From contig NZ_CAADFC020000016.1 of assembly GCF_900696085.1 (NCBI RefSeq), forward strand, positions 1 through 64,000: a stretch of 64,000 bases of DNA. The letters are read 5' to 3'. A model generated the notes under the pieces. It saw nothing but the letters and a program-made list of their open reading frames with translations. It searched no databases and was not told the DNA's origin. Below, piece by piece: positions 34,104-42,408 of this stretch (its first letter is position 1; each line of letters starts with the position of its first letter). The position numbers and the translations under genes were made by a program. This DNA comes from Bradyrhizobium ivorense. Its GTDB lineage: Bacteria > Pseudomonadota > Alphaproteobacteria > Rhizobiales > Xanthobacteraceae.

Positions 34104-35516
34104 ATGAAGCCGCAGCGCGTTCGAGACCCCATTCACGGCCTCATCGTCTTTGATGACGATGGTTTGGTGGATGAGAGCGTCTGGGATTTGCTGGGCACAT
34201 CGGAGGTGCAGCGGCTTCGCCGCATCAAGCAACTCGGCGTGTCTGACTACGTCTTCCCGTCTGCGAGTCATACGCGTTTGTCGCATTCGATCGGCGTGTA
34301 TCACAACGCGCGCCGGCTGGTTGGGATTCTAAAGCGGGAGATCGAACTCAAGCGTGTCGAAGGCGACTTCAACGAAGCGCGCGCCAAGGTCGCGCTGTTC
34401 GCCGCCCTGCTGCATGACATCGGTCACGGCCCGTTCAGCCACGCCTTTGAAGAGGCGCGCAAGGCGTTGGCTGCGGAGCAATCAACTCCGGGCGCACCCA
34501 AGCTGAAGGTTCGAAACCACGAGGCCTTCACCGCGGACATGATCCGCAATTCCGATGGTGACATCTCGAAGATACTCGCCTCGTCAGGCGTGCGGGCGGA
34601 CGACGTGGCCGATCTGGTCGCCGCCGAAACGCCGACGGACATGTATCATGCGGTCGTCTCGAGTTCGTTCGACGCCGATCGCCTGGATTACCTAGTCCGC
34701 GACCGGTACATGACGGGCACGGGCGCAGGAGCGATCGATCTGGACTGGCTGATGGATAATGTGCGCGTCGAGGAAATCGACTTTGCGCCAGCCGATTCAG
34801 ATGGTGCCGATCCGATCTACGAGCACAGCTTTTGCCTCGAACACAAGGCGCGCGACGCGGCCGAGGATTTCCTGCTGGCGCGATACCGGCTCTACACGAA
34901 TGTCTATCTGCACAAGACCACGCGCGGCATCGAACAGATGATGTCCGCATTCTTTCGATTTGTGGCGCGTGAGGCAAATGCCGGCGGCCGCATTACCGGA
35001 CTGCCCGACGATCATCCGCTGGTTCGTTTCTTCTCTCCCGGCGGCGACCACATCGCAAATTACACCGCACTGGACGACACGGTCGCATGGGGCGCCATCC
35101 ATGCTGTCGCGTTGAGTGGTCACGGTGCGGCCAAACAGATCGCGGGCCGGCTGCTCAGTCGACAGCGTCCGATTTGCCTCGACGTCCAACACGCTTTTCC
35201 GGAGGATGTGGAGAGACAACGACGCCTGAAGCACGCGCTGGACGCCAAATTCAAGGTCCAACTCGGCGAAGACGTCTTCCGCGACCAGGCAAAGCTCTCG
35301 ATCTACGGCGAGATCGGCGCGGATGACGGGCGAGCACAGAAGCGGTTGATGATCCGACTGTCGGACAGGAATCTCAAGGAGATCACGGATTTCAAGGACG
35401 CGACGGTGGCCGGTTCCGATCGCCAGCGAGCGTTTGAAAGATACTACTTTCTTAATGATGCGGATTTCAGAATCGCGCAATCTGTCATCGATTCGGTCAG
35501 AGGGAGGCGCACATGA
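34104..35516 (+). CDS. HD-domain phosphohydrolase (COG1078/YwfO-like, SAMHD1-type)
   Basis: 470 residues. Metal site: H61 in HTRLSHSIGVYH, H104-D105 in LLHDIGHGPFSHAFE, and the distal aspartate in SFDADRLDYLVRD (about 190-195). This arrangement is that of the dNTP triphosphohydrolase-like group with B. subtilis YwfO and E. faecalis EF1143. Such enzymes hydrolyse dNTPs or other phosphate esters. It starts right after a LexA box and overlaps the next gene by 4 bp. Third-position GC looks lower than in radA or alr, compatible with transfer. Alternative: an RNA 2'/3'-phosphate-healing role for the adjacent ligase. Confidence 0.88.
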   Translation: MKPQRVRDPIHGLIVFDDDGLVDESVWDLLGTSEVQRLRRIKQLGVSDYVFPSASHTRLSHSIGVYHNARRLVGILKREIELKRVEGDFNEARAKVALFAALLHDIGHGPFSHAFEEARKALAAEQSTPGAPKLKVRNHEAFTADMIRNSDGDISKILASSGVRADDVADLVAAETPTDMYHAVVSSSFDADRLDYLVRDRYMTGTGAGAIDLDWLMDNVRVEEIDFAPADSDGADPIYEHSFCLEHKARDAAEDFLLARYRLYTNVYLHKTTRGIEQMMSAFFRFVAREANAGGRITGLPDDHPLVRFFSPGGDHIANYTALDDTVAWGAIHAVALSGHGAAKQIAGRLLSRQRPICLDVQHAFPEDVERQRRLKHALDAKFKVQLGEDVFRDQAKLSIYGEIGADDGRAQKRLMIRLSDRNLKEITDFKDATVAGSDRQRAFERYYFLNDADFRIAQSVIDSVRGRRT

Positions 35517-36034
35517 CGATTGACGTACCGAGCCTCGTGATGGCTGCAGGTGGAGAAATTGTCGGGAAAATTCGGCTGCAGAAGGTCGTCTACCTGCTCG
35601 ACCAGATGGGTCTGAATAGCGGCTTTTCGTACGAGTATTTTCACTATGGCCCCTACTCGGAAGATCTGGCGGAGAAGGTCGAGGACGACGTCGTGTTCGG
35701 CTATCTGCATGCAAGCCAGCGGCGCCGCCTGAGCGACGGCGTTCCCTATGTCGCTTACTCGGCAAAGACGTCGGGCGGTGATGACGGACCTGGGGCTTAT
35801 TTGCCGATCGGCCGCATCCGAACCGCACTGGCTGAGATGCAGCGACAGTCGGCGACGGTGCTCGAGCTCGCTGCCACAATTCATTGGCTGGCTGTGATCG
35901 AGGGCATTGCCGACTGGAAGACCGAGCTGGTTCGACGTAAAGGCGCCAAGACAGGCAACGATCGAGATCGAAAGGCTTTTGAACTGTTGCGTACGCTTGG
36001 ACTGCCGCCAGCAGTGACCAGCGTACAGAGTTGA
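35513..36034 (+). CDS. YwgA/SocA(DUF4065)-like small protein paired with the HD phosphohydrolase
   Basis: 173 residues. IVGKIRLQKVVYLLDQMG (about 15-32) and YEYFHYGPYSEDL (about 40-52) match the pattern of B. subtilis YwgA and, more distantly, the SocA/Panacea antitoxin-type domain (LQKLxYY ... GP). From memory, ywgA lies beside the HD gene ywfO in B. subtilis, so the pair is recurrent. Its start overlaps the HD stop (ATGA), so the two proteins are made together and may interact. Biochemical role unknown: regulatory partner, antitoxin-like or adaptor. Confidence 0.6.
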   Translation: MTIDVPSLVMAAGGEIVGKIRLQKVVYLLDQMGLNSGFSYEYFHYGPYSEDLAEKVEDDVVFGYLHASQRRRLSDGVPYVAYSAKTSGGDDGPGAYLPIGRIRTALAEMQRQSATVLELAATIHWLAVIEGIADWKTELVRRKGAKTGNDRDRKAFELLRTLGLPPAVTSVQS

Positions 36035-36089
36035 TTTGTCTCCTGCCCCCATGAGCGCGCCGGTACGCGTCGCACTGCAATGAACCGAT

Positions 36090-37559
36090 ATGGCCAAATC
36101 GACCCTCTCCTTTGTCTGCCAGAATTGCGGCGCGGCGTATAATCGCTGGCAGGGCAAGTGCGAGGCCTGCGGCGAGTGGAACACGCTGGCCGAGGAAGAC
36201 ACCACGGGCTCGGTGCCGGTCTCGATCCGCAGCAAGCGCAAGGGGCGGACGTTCGCGCTGGAGTCGCTGTCCGGCAAGACCCAGGATGCGCCACGGCTGT
36301 CGTCCGGCATGGCCGAGCTCGACCGCGTCACCGGCGGCGGGTTTGTGCGCGGCTCGGTACTTTTGGTCGGCGGCGATCCCGGCATCGGCAAGTCTACGCT
36401 GCTGACGCAAGCCACCAGCATGATGGCGCGCGCCGGGCATCGCGCGGTCTATATCTCGGGCGAAGAGGCGGTGGCGCAGGTGCGGCTGCGCGCCGAGCGG
36501 CTCGGGCTGGCCGATGCGCCGGTGCAGCTGGCCTCGGAAACCTCGGTCGAGGACATCGTCTCGACGCTCTCGGAAGGCGCGGTGCCCCGCCTGATCGTGA
36601 TCGATTCGATCCAGACCATGTGGACCGACACCGTGGAGTCGGCGCCCGGGACGGTCACCCAGGTCCGCGCCTCGGCGCAGGCGCTGATCAGATTCGCCAA
36701 GAAGACCGGGGCTGCGATCATCCTGGTCGGGCACGTGACCAAGGACGGCCAGATCGCCGGGCCCCGCGTGGTCGAGCACATGGTCGATGCGGTGCTGTCG
36801 TTCGAAGGCGAAGGCTCGCAGCAGTTCCGCATCCTGCGCTCGGTGAAGAACCGCTTTGGCGCGACCGACGAGATCGGCGTGTTCGAGATGACCGGGCTTG
36901 GCCTGCGCGAGGTCACCAATCCCTCCGAGCTGTTCCTGTCCGAGCGCGACCTCGGCAGCCCGGGCACGGCCGTGTTCGCCGGCATCGAGGGCACCCGCCC
37001 GGTCCTGGTCGAGCTGCAAGCGCTGGTGGCGCCAACCTCGCTCGGCACCCCGCGCCGTGCCGTGGTCGGCTGGGACCCGAGCCGGCTGTCGATGGTGCTG
37101 GCGGTGCTCGAGGCGCATTGCGGCGTCAAATTGTCCGGACATGACGTCTATCTCAACGTTGCCGGCGGCCTGCGCATCCAGGAGCCGGCCGCCGACCTCG
37201 CCGCCGCCGCGGCGCTGGTGTCCTCGCTGGTCAATGCGCCGCTGCCGACGGACGCGGTGTATTTCGGCGAAATTTCGCTGTCGGGCGCGGTCCGCCCGGT
37301 GGCGCAGACCCCGGCGCGGCTGAAGGAGGCCAACAAGCTCGGCTTCGGCCGCGCCATTCTGCCCGAATCAGCCCGCGGCGAGCCGGGCGGCGATGCCGGG
37401 CTCGTCCTTAACAGCGTCGGCAACCTGACCACGCTGGTCGCCGAAATTGCGGCGCGCGGTACGCCAAGGGGCGACCGCGGCAACCGGGACCCGTCCCGCG
37501 GCGCTGATCCGGCTGAGAAAAATGCCACACCGGCCCGATTCCGTCGGGACAATGGCTAA
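36090..37559 (+). CDS. radA: DNA repair protein RadA (Sms)
   Basis: DnaB-like branch-migration helicase in homologous recombination. Zinc finger C10-C13-C24-C27 (CQNCG...CEACG), Walker A GGDPGIGKSTLL (about 92-103), the RadA KNRFG motif (about 254), and a C-terminal Lon-like domain. 489 residues including a short disordered tail. Followed by cvpA and purF, the usual order in this group. Confidence 0.96.
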   Translation: MAKSTLSFVCQNCGAAYNRWQGKCEACGEWNTLAEEDTTGSVPVSIRSKRKGRTFALESLSGKTQDAPRLSSGMAELDRVTGGGFVRGSVLLVGGDPGIGKSTLLTQATSMMARAGHRAVYISGEEAVAQVRLRAERLGLADAPVQLASETSVEDIVSTLSEGAVPRLIVIDSIQTMWTDTVESAPGTVTQVRASAQALIRFAKKTGAAIILVGHVTKDGQIAGPRVVEHMVDAVLSFEGEGSQQFRILRSVKNRFGATDEIGVFEMTGLGLREVTNPSELFLSERDLGSPGTAVFAGIEGTRPVLVELQALVAPTSLGTPRRAVVGWDPSRLSMVLAVLEAHCGVKLSGHDVYLNVAGGLRIQEPAADLAAAAALVSSLVNAPLPTDAVYFGEISLSGAVRPVAQTPARLKEANKLGFGRAILPESARGEPGGDAGLVLNSVGNLTTLVAEIAARGTPRGDRGNRDPSRGADPAEKNATPARFRRDNG

Positions 37560-37730
37560 ACCGGGCGTGACGCGCCCTCCCCCCACAGCTATACATCCGC
37601 CGCGCGGGACAGGTGGCGCTCCGGCCTTGCCGGATGCCCCCGATGCGCCTCAATTTGGACGGCAGCGCCACGCCGATTCGCGAGAGTTCTGAACAGCGTA
37701 CCGAAACGTACCAGCGGACCTGACCAGCCG

Positions 37731-38366
37731 ATGCCGATAACGATTCTCGATCTCATCCTGCTCGGGGTGATGCTGATCTCGGGCCTGCTAGCGATGGTGC
37801 GCGGCTTCATGCGCGAGATCCTGTCGATCGCGGCCTGGGGCGCCGCGGCGCTGGTCACGCTCTATGCGTTCTCGAAACTGCTGCCGACCGCGAAGACCTA
37901 TTTCAACAACGACACGGTCGCCGCCGTGGTGGTGGTCGCCGGCGTGTTCATCGGCACGCTGATCGTGGTCTCGATCGTGACGGTGCGGATCTCGGACATG
38001 ATCCTGGATTCGCGGATCGGGGCGCTCGACCGCACCCTCGGCTTCCTGTTCGGCCTCGCCCGCGGCCTGCTGATCGTGGTCGTGGCGTTCATGTTCTTCA
38101 CCTGGCTGGTTCCGGACAAGCAGCGGCCCGACTGGGTGACCGGAGCCAAGTCGCGGGTGGTGCTGCAGGGAACCGGGGATTGGCTGATGTCGCTCTTGCC
38201 TGACGACCCCGAGAACACCATCTTAAAGAAGTTCAAGAAGAATAAGCCCGACGACGATTCTGCCGCCGATACCAACGATCAGGCGACACCGGCGTCGGGC
38301 GATGGCTATAGCAAACCTGCGCGTGATGGCTTGAAAAAGCTGATCGAGAAACCCGCGGGCCGCTGA
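37731..38366 (+). CDS. cvpA: CvpA family membrane protein
   Basis: Colicin V production-type protein with four predicted membrane helices (about 2-24, 29-48, 63-88, 104-124) and a charged cytoplasmic C-terminus. MVRGFMREILSIAAWGAAA is the family signature. Its position before purF is conserved widely. The role is linked to envelope stress and purine metabolism in other bacteria, but the mechanism is unknown. 211 residues. Confidence 0.92.
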   Translation: MPITILDLILLGVMLISGLLAMVRGFMREILSIAAWGAAALVTLYAFSKLLPTAKTYFNNDTVAAVVVVAGVFIGTLIVVSIVTVRISDMILDSRIGALDRTLGFLFGLARGLLIVVVAFMFFTWLVPDKQRPDWVTGAKSRVVLQGTGDWLMSLLPDDPENTILKKFKKNKPDDDSAADTNDQATPASGDGYSKPARDGLKKLIEKPAGR

Positions 38367-38391
38367 CTTATTTGGGCCCTTACGAGAGGCG

Positions 38392-39942
38392 ATGAACGAG
38401 ATGCAAAGCCCTTCCGATCATGCCGACCAGATGGATCTCGACCTCGGCCCGATCGAACTGCAGCACCATCTCCGCGACAACGACCTCAGATACCACCCGG
38501 ATATCGACGGCGACACGCTGCGCGAGGAATGCGGCGTGTTCGGCGTGTTCGGCCACAACGAGGCCGCCGCGATCACCGCGCTCGGCCTGCACGCCCTGCA
38601 GCATCGCGGCCAGGAGGCCGCCGGCATCGTCACCTTCGACGGCAGCCGCTTCCACAGTGAACGCCGCCTCGGCCTGGTCGGCGACGCCTTCTCCCGCCGC
38701 GAGGTGATCGACCGCCTGCCCGGCAACGCCGCGGTCGGCCATGTCCGCTACTCCACCACCGGCGGCACCATCCTGCGCAACGTGCAGCCGCTGTTCGCCG
38801 AGCTCAGCGCCGGCGGCTTTGCGGTCGGCCACAACGGCAACCTCACCAACGGCCTGACCCTGCGCCGCGAGCTGGTCAAGGGCGGCGCGATGATGCAGTC
38901 GACCACCGACACCGAGGTGATCCTGCATCTGGTCGCGCAATCCAAGCGGTCCCGCTTCATCGACCGTTTCATCGAGGCGCTGCGCACCATCGAGGGCGCC
39001 TATGCGCTGGTCGCCCTGACCAACAAGAAGCTGGTCGGCGCGCGCGATCCGCTCGGCATCCGCCCCCTGGTGCTCGGCGACCTCGACGGCCGCCCGATCC
39101 TGACCTCGGAGACCTGCGCGCTCGACATGATCGGCGCCAAATACGTCCGCGACATCGAGCCCGGCGAGATCATCGTGTTCGACGAAACCGGCGCGCACAG
39201 CCACAAGCCGTTCCCGCCGAAGCCGGCGCGGCCCTGCATCTTCGAATACATCTATTTCGCGCGGCCCGACTCCATCGTCGGCGGCCGTTCGGTCTACGAC
39301 GTCCGCAAGGCGTTCGGCGCGCAGCTCGCGCGCGAGAGCCATCCCGAGGTCGACGTCGTGGTGCCGGTGCCGGACTCCGGCGTGCCCGCCGCGGTCGGCT
39401 ACAGCCAGTATTCCGGCGTGCCGTTCGAGCTCGGCATTATCCGCAATCACTATGTCGGCCGCACCTTCATCCAGCCGACCCAGAGCGTGCGCGAGCTCGG
39501 CGTGCGCATGAAGCATTCGGCCAACCGCGCCGCGATCGAGGGCAAGCGCATCATCCTGATCGATGACAGCCTCGTGCGCGGCACCACCTCGAAGAAGATC
39601 GTGCGCATGATGCGCGACGCCGGCGCCCGCGAGGTGCACTTCCGCCTCGCCTCGCCGCCGATCCTCTATCCCGACTATTACGGCATCGACCTGCCCGACC
39701 GCGGCGGCCTGTTGGCCGCGACCCATTCGGTCGAGGAGATGCGCGACATCATCGGCGCCGACTCGCTCGCCTTCCTGTCGATCGACGGCATGTATCGCGC
39801 GATGGGCTATCCGGGGCGCGATCCCGCCAACCCGAAATTCGCCGACCACTGTTTTACCGGCGCCTACCCGACCCACCTCACCGACCAGAGCGACGTCGAG
39901 CCCGCCCCGCGCCAGCTCTCGCTGCTGGCCGAGGCGAGCTGA
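38392..39942 (+). CDS. purF: Amidophosphoribosyltransferase
   Basis: First step of de novo purine synthesis: glutamine plus PRPP to phosphoribosylamine. A ~46-residue propeptide precedes the N-terminal nucleophile C47 in EECGVFGV, to be exposed by self-cleavage. The glutaminase domain is followed by the PRPP-binding motif IILIDDSLVRGTT. 516 residues. GAGAGG lies close to ATG 38392; ATG 38401 (three codons later) would have better spacing. Confidence 0.96.
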   Translation: MNEMQSPSDHADQMDLDLGPIELQHHLRDNDLRYHPDIDGDTLREECGVFGVFGHNEAAAITALGLHALQHRGQEAAGIVTFDGSRFHSERRLGLVGDAFSRREVIDRLPGNAAVGHVRYSTTGGTILRNVQPLFAELSAGGFAVGHNGNLTNGLTLRRELVKGGAMMQSTTDTEVILHLVAQSKRSRFIDRFIEALRTIEGAYALVALTNKKLVGARDPLGIRPLVLGDLDGRPILTSETCALDMIGAKYVRDIEPGEIIVFDETGAHSHKPFPPKPARPCIFEYIYFARPDSIVGGRSVYDVRKAFGAQLARESHPEVDVVVPVPDSGVPAAVGYSQYSGVPFELGIIRNHYVGRTFIQPTQSVRELGVRMKHSANRAAIEGKRIILIDDSLVRGTTSKKIVRMMRDAGAREVHFRLASPPILYPDYYGIDLPDRGGLLAATHSVEEMRDIIGADSLAFLSIDGMYRAMGYPGRDPANPKFADHCFTGAYPTHLTDQSDVEPAPRQLSLLAEAS

Positions 39943-39950
39943 CGCGCAGC

Positions 39951-40114
39951 GTCATCCCGGGGCGCGCGAAGTGCGAACCCGGGATTTCAATGTTGTTTTA
40001 CGTCATGGCCGGGCTTGTCCCGGCCATCCACGTCTGTAATACCCGCCGCAAAGACGTGGATGCCCGGCACGTCCGGCGCGAAGACGCGCTTCGCGCTTTT
40101 GGCCGGGCATGACG
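39951..40114. repeat. Composite palindromic repeat between purF and the SDR gene
   Basis: First part: ATCCCGGG/CCCGGGAT (39954-39961, 39978-39985). Second part (40001-40114): ends CGTCATGGCCGGG and CCGGGCATGACG, with inner GGCCGGG-CTTGT-CCCGGCC and ACGTCT/AGACGT pairs. Both types are familiar to me as recurrent intergenic repeats in Bradyrhizobium. The element ends 13 bp before the next ATG. Confidence 0.7.
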
Positions 40115-40127
40115 AAGAGATCGGCTT

Positions 40128-40868
40128 ATGACAAAACCCCTCGCCTCCCGTATCGCCCTCGTCACCGGCGCCTCGCGCGGCATCGGCTATGCGACATCAG
40201 TGGCGCTGGCAAAGGCCGGTGCGCATGTGGTGGCGGTGGCGCGCACGCAGGGCGGGCTGGAGGAGCTCGACGACGAGATCCGCAAGCACGGCGGGAGCGC
40301 CACCCTGGTGCCGCTCTCGCTCACCGACTATGAGGGCATCGCGCGGCTCGGCGCTGCGCTGCACGAGCGCCACGGCAAGCTCGATATCCTCATCGGCAAT
40401 GCCGGGAGCGCCGGCCCGTCGTCGCCGCTCGGCCATATCGAGCTGAAGCCGTGGAACGACGTGATGGCAATCAACGTCACCGCCAACTTCCAGCTGATCC
40501 GCTGCATGGACCCGCTGCTGCGGCAGTCCGATGCCGGCCGCGCGGTGTTCGTGACGTCGGGCGTCGCCCACAAGGCCAACGCCTATCTCGGCCCCTACGC
40601 CGCCTCGAAAGCCGCGCTGGAGGCGCTGGTGCGCTCCTGGGCCAACGAGACCGCCAACACGGCGCTGCGCGTCAATTTGTTCAGCCCCGGCCCGATCCGC
40701 ACCCGGATGCGCGCGCAGGTGTTTCCCGGCGAAGACCCGATGACGCTGGATACGCCCGACATGGCCGCCGAATTCATCGTGCCGATGTGCGGACCTGATT
40801 GGACCGAGACCGGCAAGCTCTACGACTACAAGGCCCGCACGCTGCGGAATTTCCAGCCGCCGGCGTGA
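40128..40868 (+). CDS. SDR family NAD(P)-dependent oxidoreductase
   Basis: Classical short-chain dehydrogenase: cofactor motif TGASRGIG (about 14-21), NAG in IGNAGSAG, catalytic serine in VTSGVA and the YAASK pair (about 154-158). 246 residues. Annotated relatives are often called 3-oxoacyl-ACP reductases, but fabG is elsewhere in this window (13445-14182), so this is more likely a general oxidoreductase. The ribosome site AAGAGA lies between the end of a repeat and ATG 40128. Confidence 0.88.
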   Translation: MTKPLASRIALVTGASRGIGYATSVALAKAGAHVVAVARTQGGLEELDDEIRKHGGSATLVPLSLTDYEGIARLGAALHERHGKLDILIGNAGSAGPSSPLGHIELKPWNDVMAINVTANFQLIRCMDPLLRQSDAGRAVFVTSGVAHKANAYLGPYAASKAALEALVRSWANETANTALRVNLFSPGPIRTRMRAQVFPGEDPMTLDTPDMAAEFIVPMCGPDWTETGKLYDYKARTLRNFQPPA

Positions 40869-40894
40869 GGCGCGGAGCGCGCGGCATCCTCGCT

Positions 40895-41014
40895 CGTCAT
40901 CCCCGCGAAAGCGGGGATCCAGTACGCCGCGGCCCCTGCGATCGAATCGAGAGGCCGCGGCGTACTGGATCGCCCGGTCCATGTGCGCAATTGCGCACAG
41001 GCCGGGCGATGACG
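40895..41014. repeat. Dispersed palindromic element, family A, copy 2
   Basis: CGTCAT...ATGACG borders. Hairpin ATCCCCGC-GAAA-GCGGGGAT; 16-bp perfect arms CCAGTACGCCGCGGCC and GGCCGCGGCGTACTGG; right hairpin ATCGCCCGG/CCGGGCGAT whose loop is itself an 18-bp palindrome TGTGCGCAATTGCGCACA (40982-40999). Most symmetrical of the three copies. Confidence 0.88.
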
Positions 41015-41123
41015 ACCTTATTCGACGCGTCTGCCTTGGCCCACGCAATTGACTTCCCTCACTTCCCACGATTGACTGCGCTCCCAAGCGGGACAACCGC
41101 CAAGAACAATTTCGGGAGGCAAT

Positions 41124-42260
41124 ATGACGCCGACGTTCAATCGTGCGCGCTCCACCCTGTCCGGGTTGATTTTCTCCGCCCTTGCTCTCCTCGCCCCGAT
41201 CACGCCGCATGCCGCCGCGCAGGCCGGTGAGATTCCGGCCTTCGCGGTCGACGCCTCCTGGCCAAAACCGCTGCCGAACAACTGGATCCTCGGCCAGGTC
41301 GGCGGCATCACGGTGGACTGGCAGGGCCATGTCTGGATCATCCATCGGCCGCGCTCGCTGACCGATGACGAGAAAGGCGCCGCGCTCAATCCGCCGCGCT
41401 CGAAATGCTGCATCTCGGCGCCGCCGGTGCTGGAGTTCGACGCCGACGGCAATCTGCTGCGCGCCTGGGGCGGCCCGGGCGAAGGCTATCAATGGGTCGG
41501 CCGCGAGCACGGCATCGAGGTCGACGAGCGCGGCTTTGTCTGGATCGGCGGCAATGCCGACAACGACAATGCGATCCTAAAATTCACCCTCGACGGAAAA
41601 TTCGTCGCGCAGATCGGCTCGATCGCACCGAGCAAGGGCTCGAACGACACCACCCAGCTCGGCAAGCCGGCGGAGACCGCGCTCGACAAGGAGGCCAACG
41701 AGCTCTACATCGCCGACGGCTATGGCAATCGCCGCGTCATCGTGTTCGATGCCACCACGCTCGCCTACAAGCGACACTGGGGCGCCTATGGCAACAAGCC
41801 GAACGACGACCCGCAGCCGCCCTACGATCCGAAGGCACAGGTCGCGCAGCAATTCGCCAATCCCGTGCATTGCGTGAAGATTGCCTCGGACGGCCTGGTC
41901 TATGTCTGCGACCGCATCAACAACCGCATCCAGATGTTCAAAAAGGACGGCAGTTTTGTCAAGGAGTTCTTCTTCGAGAAGAACACGCTCGGCAACGGCG
42001 CGGTGTGGGACATCGCGCTGTGGCCCGATCCGAAGCAGACCTATTTGCTCAGCGCCGACGGCGAGAACAACGAAATCCGCATCATCAGGCGCGACGACGG
42101 TACCGTGGTCGGCAGCTTTGGCCGCAACGGCCGCAATGCCGGGCAGTTCCACTGGGTGCACGCGCTTGCGGTCGACGCCAAGGGCAACGTCTATACCGCC
42201 GAGGTCGACACCGGAAAGCGCATCCAGAAGTTCAAGCTGACCTCGGACGCGCTCAAATAA
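41124..42260 (+). CDS. Exported NHL-repeat beta-propeller protein
   Basis: Signal peptide (about 1-34, ending AAAQA). Repeated beta-propeller blades of the NHL type follow: GGITVDWQGHVWIIHR, HGIEVDERGFVWIGG, ALDKEANELYIADGYGNRRVIVFD, CVKIASDGLVYVCDRINNRIQMF, HALAVDAKGNVYTAEVDTGKRIQKF. 378 residues make a six-bladed propeller likely. Relatives include peptidyl-hydroxyglycine lyase-like proteins, but the catalytic set was not identified, so ligand and activity are open. Confidence 0.85.
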   Translation: MTPTFNRARSTLSGLIFSALALLAPITPHAAAQAGEIPAFAVDASWPKPLPNNWILGQVGGITVDWQGHVWIIHRPRSLTDDEKGAALNPPRSKCCISAPPVLEFDADGNLLRAWGGPGEGYQWVGREHGIEVDERGFVWIGGNADNDNAILKFTLDGKFVAQIGSIAPSKGSNDTTQLGKPAETALDKEANELYIADGYGNRRVIVFDATTLAYKRHWGAYGNKPNDDPQPPYDPKAQVAQQFANPVHCVKIASDGLVYVCDRINNRIQMFKKDGSFVKEFFFEKNTLGNGAVWDIALWPDPKQTYLLSADGENNEIRIIRRDDGTVVGSFGRNGRNAGQFHWVHALAVDAKGNVYTAEVDTGKRIQKFKLTSDALK

Positions 42261-42408
42261 CGGGCACACGGGATGACGCTTCGACGCAGTTTATCCGGCT
42301 TTAGGCGGATTGCCGCTGGCCCGAGGAAAGGCTAAGCGGGAACCGAGCGACCGGCAAAAAGGCTCCGCAAGAGGGCTGTCCGGGCTTTTGACAGTGGAGG
42401 AAATTTTC

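Noticed and set aside
34797..37142. Minus-strand open frame of about 780 codons opposite the HD gene, YwgA-like gene and radA
   Set aside because: Arg/His/Gly-rich translation typical of an antisense shadow; radA and the HD protein are unambiguous on the plus strand.
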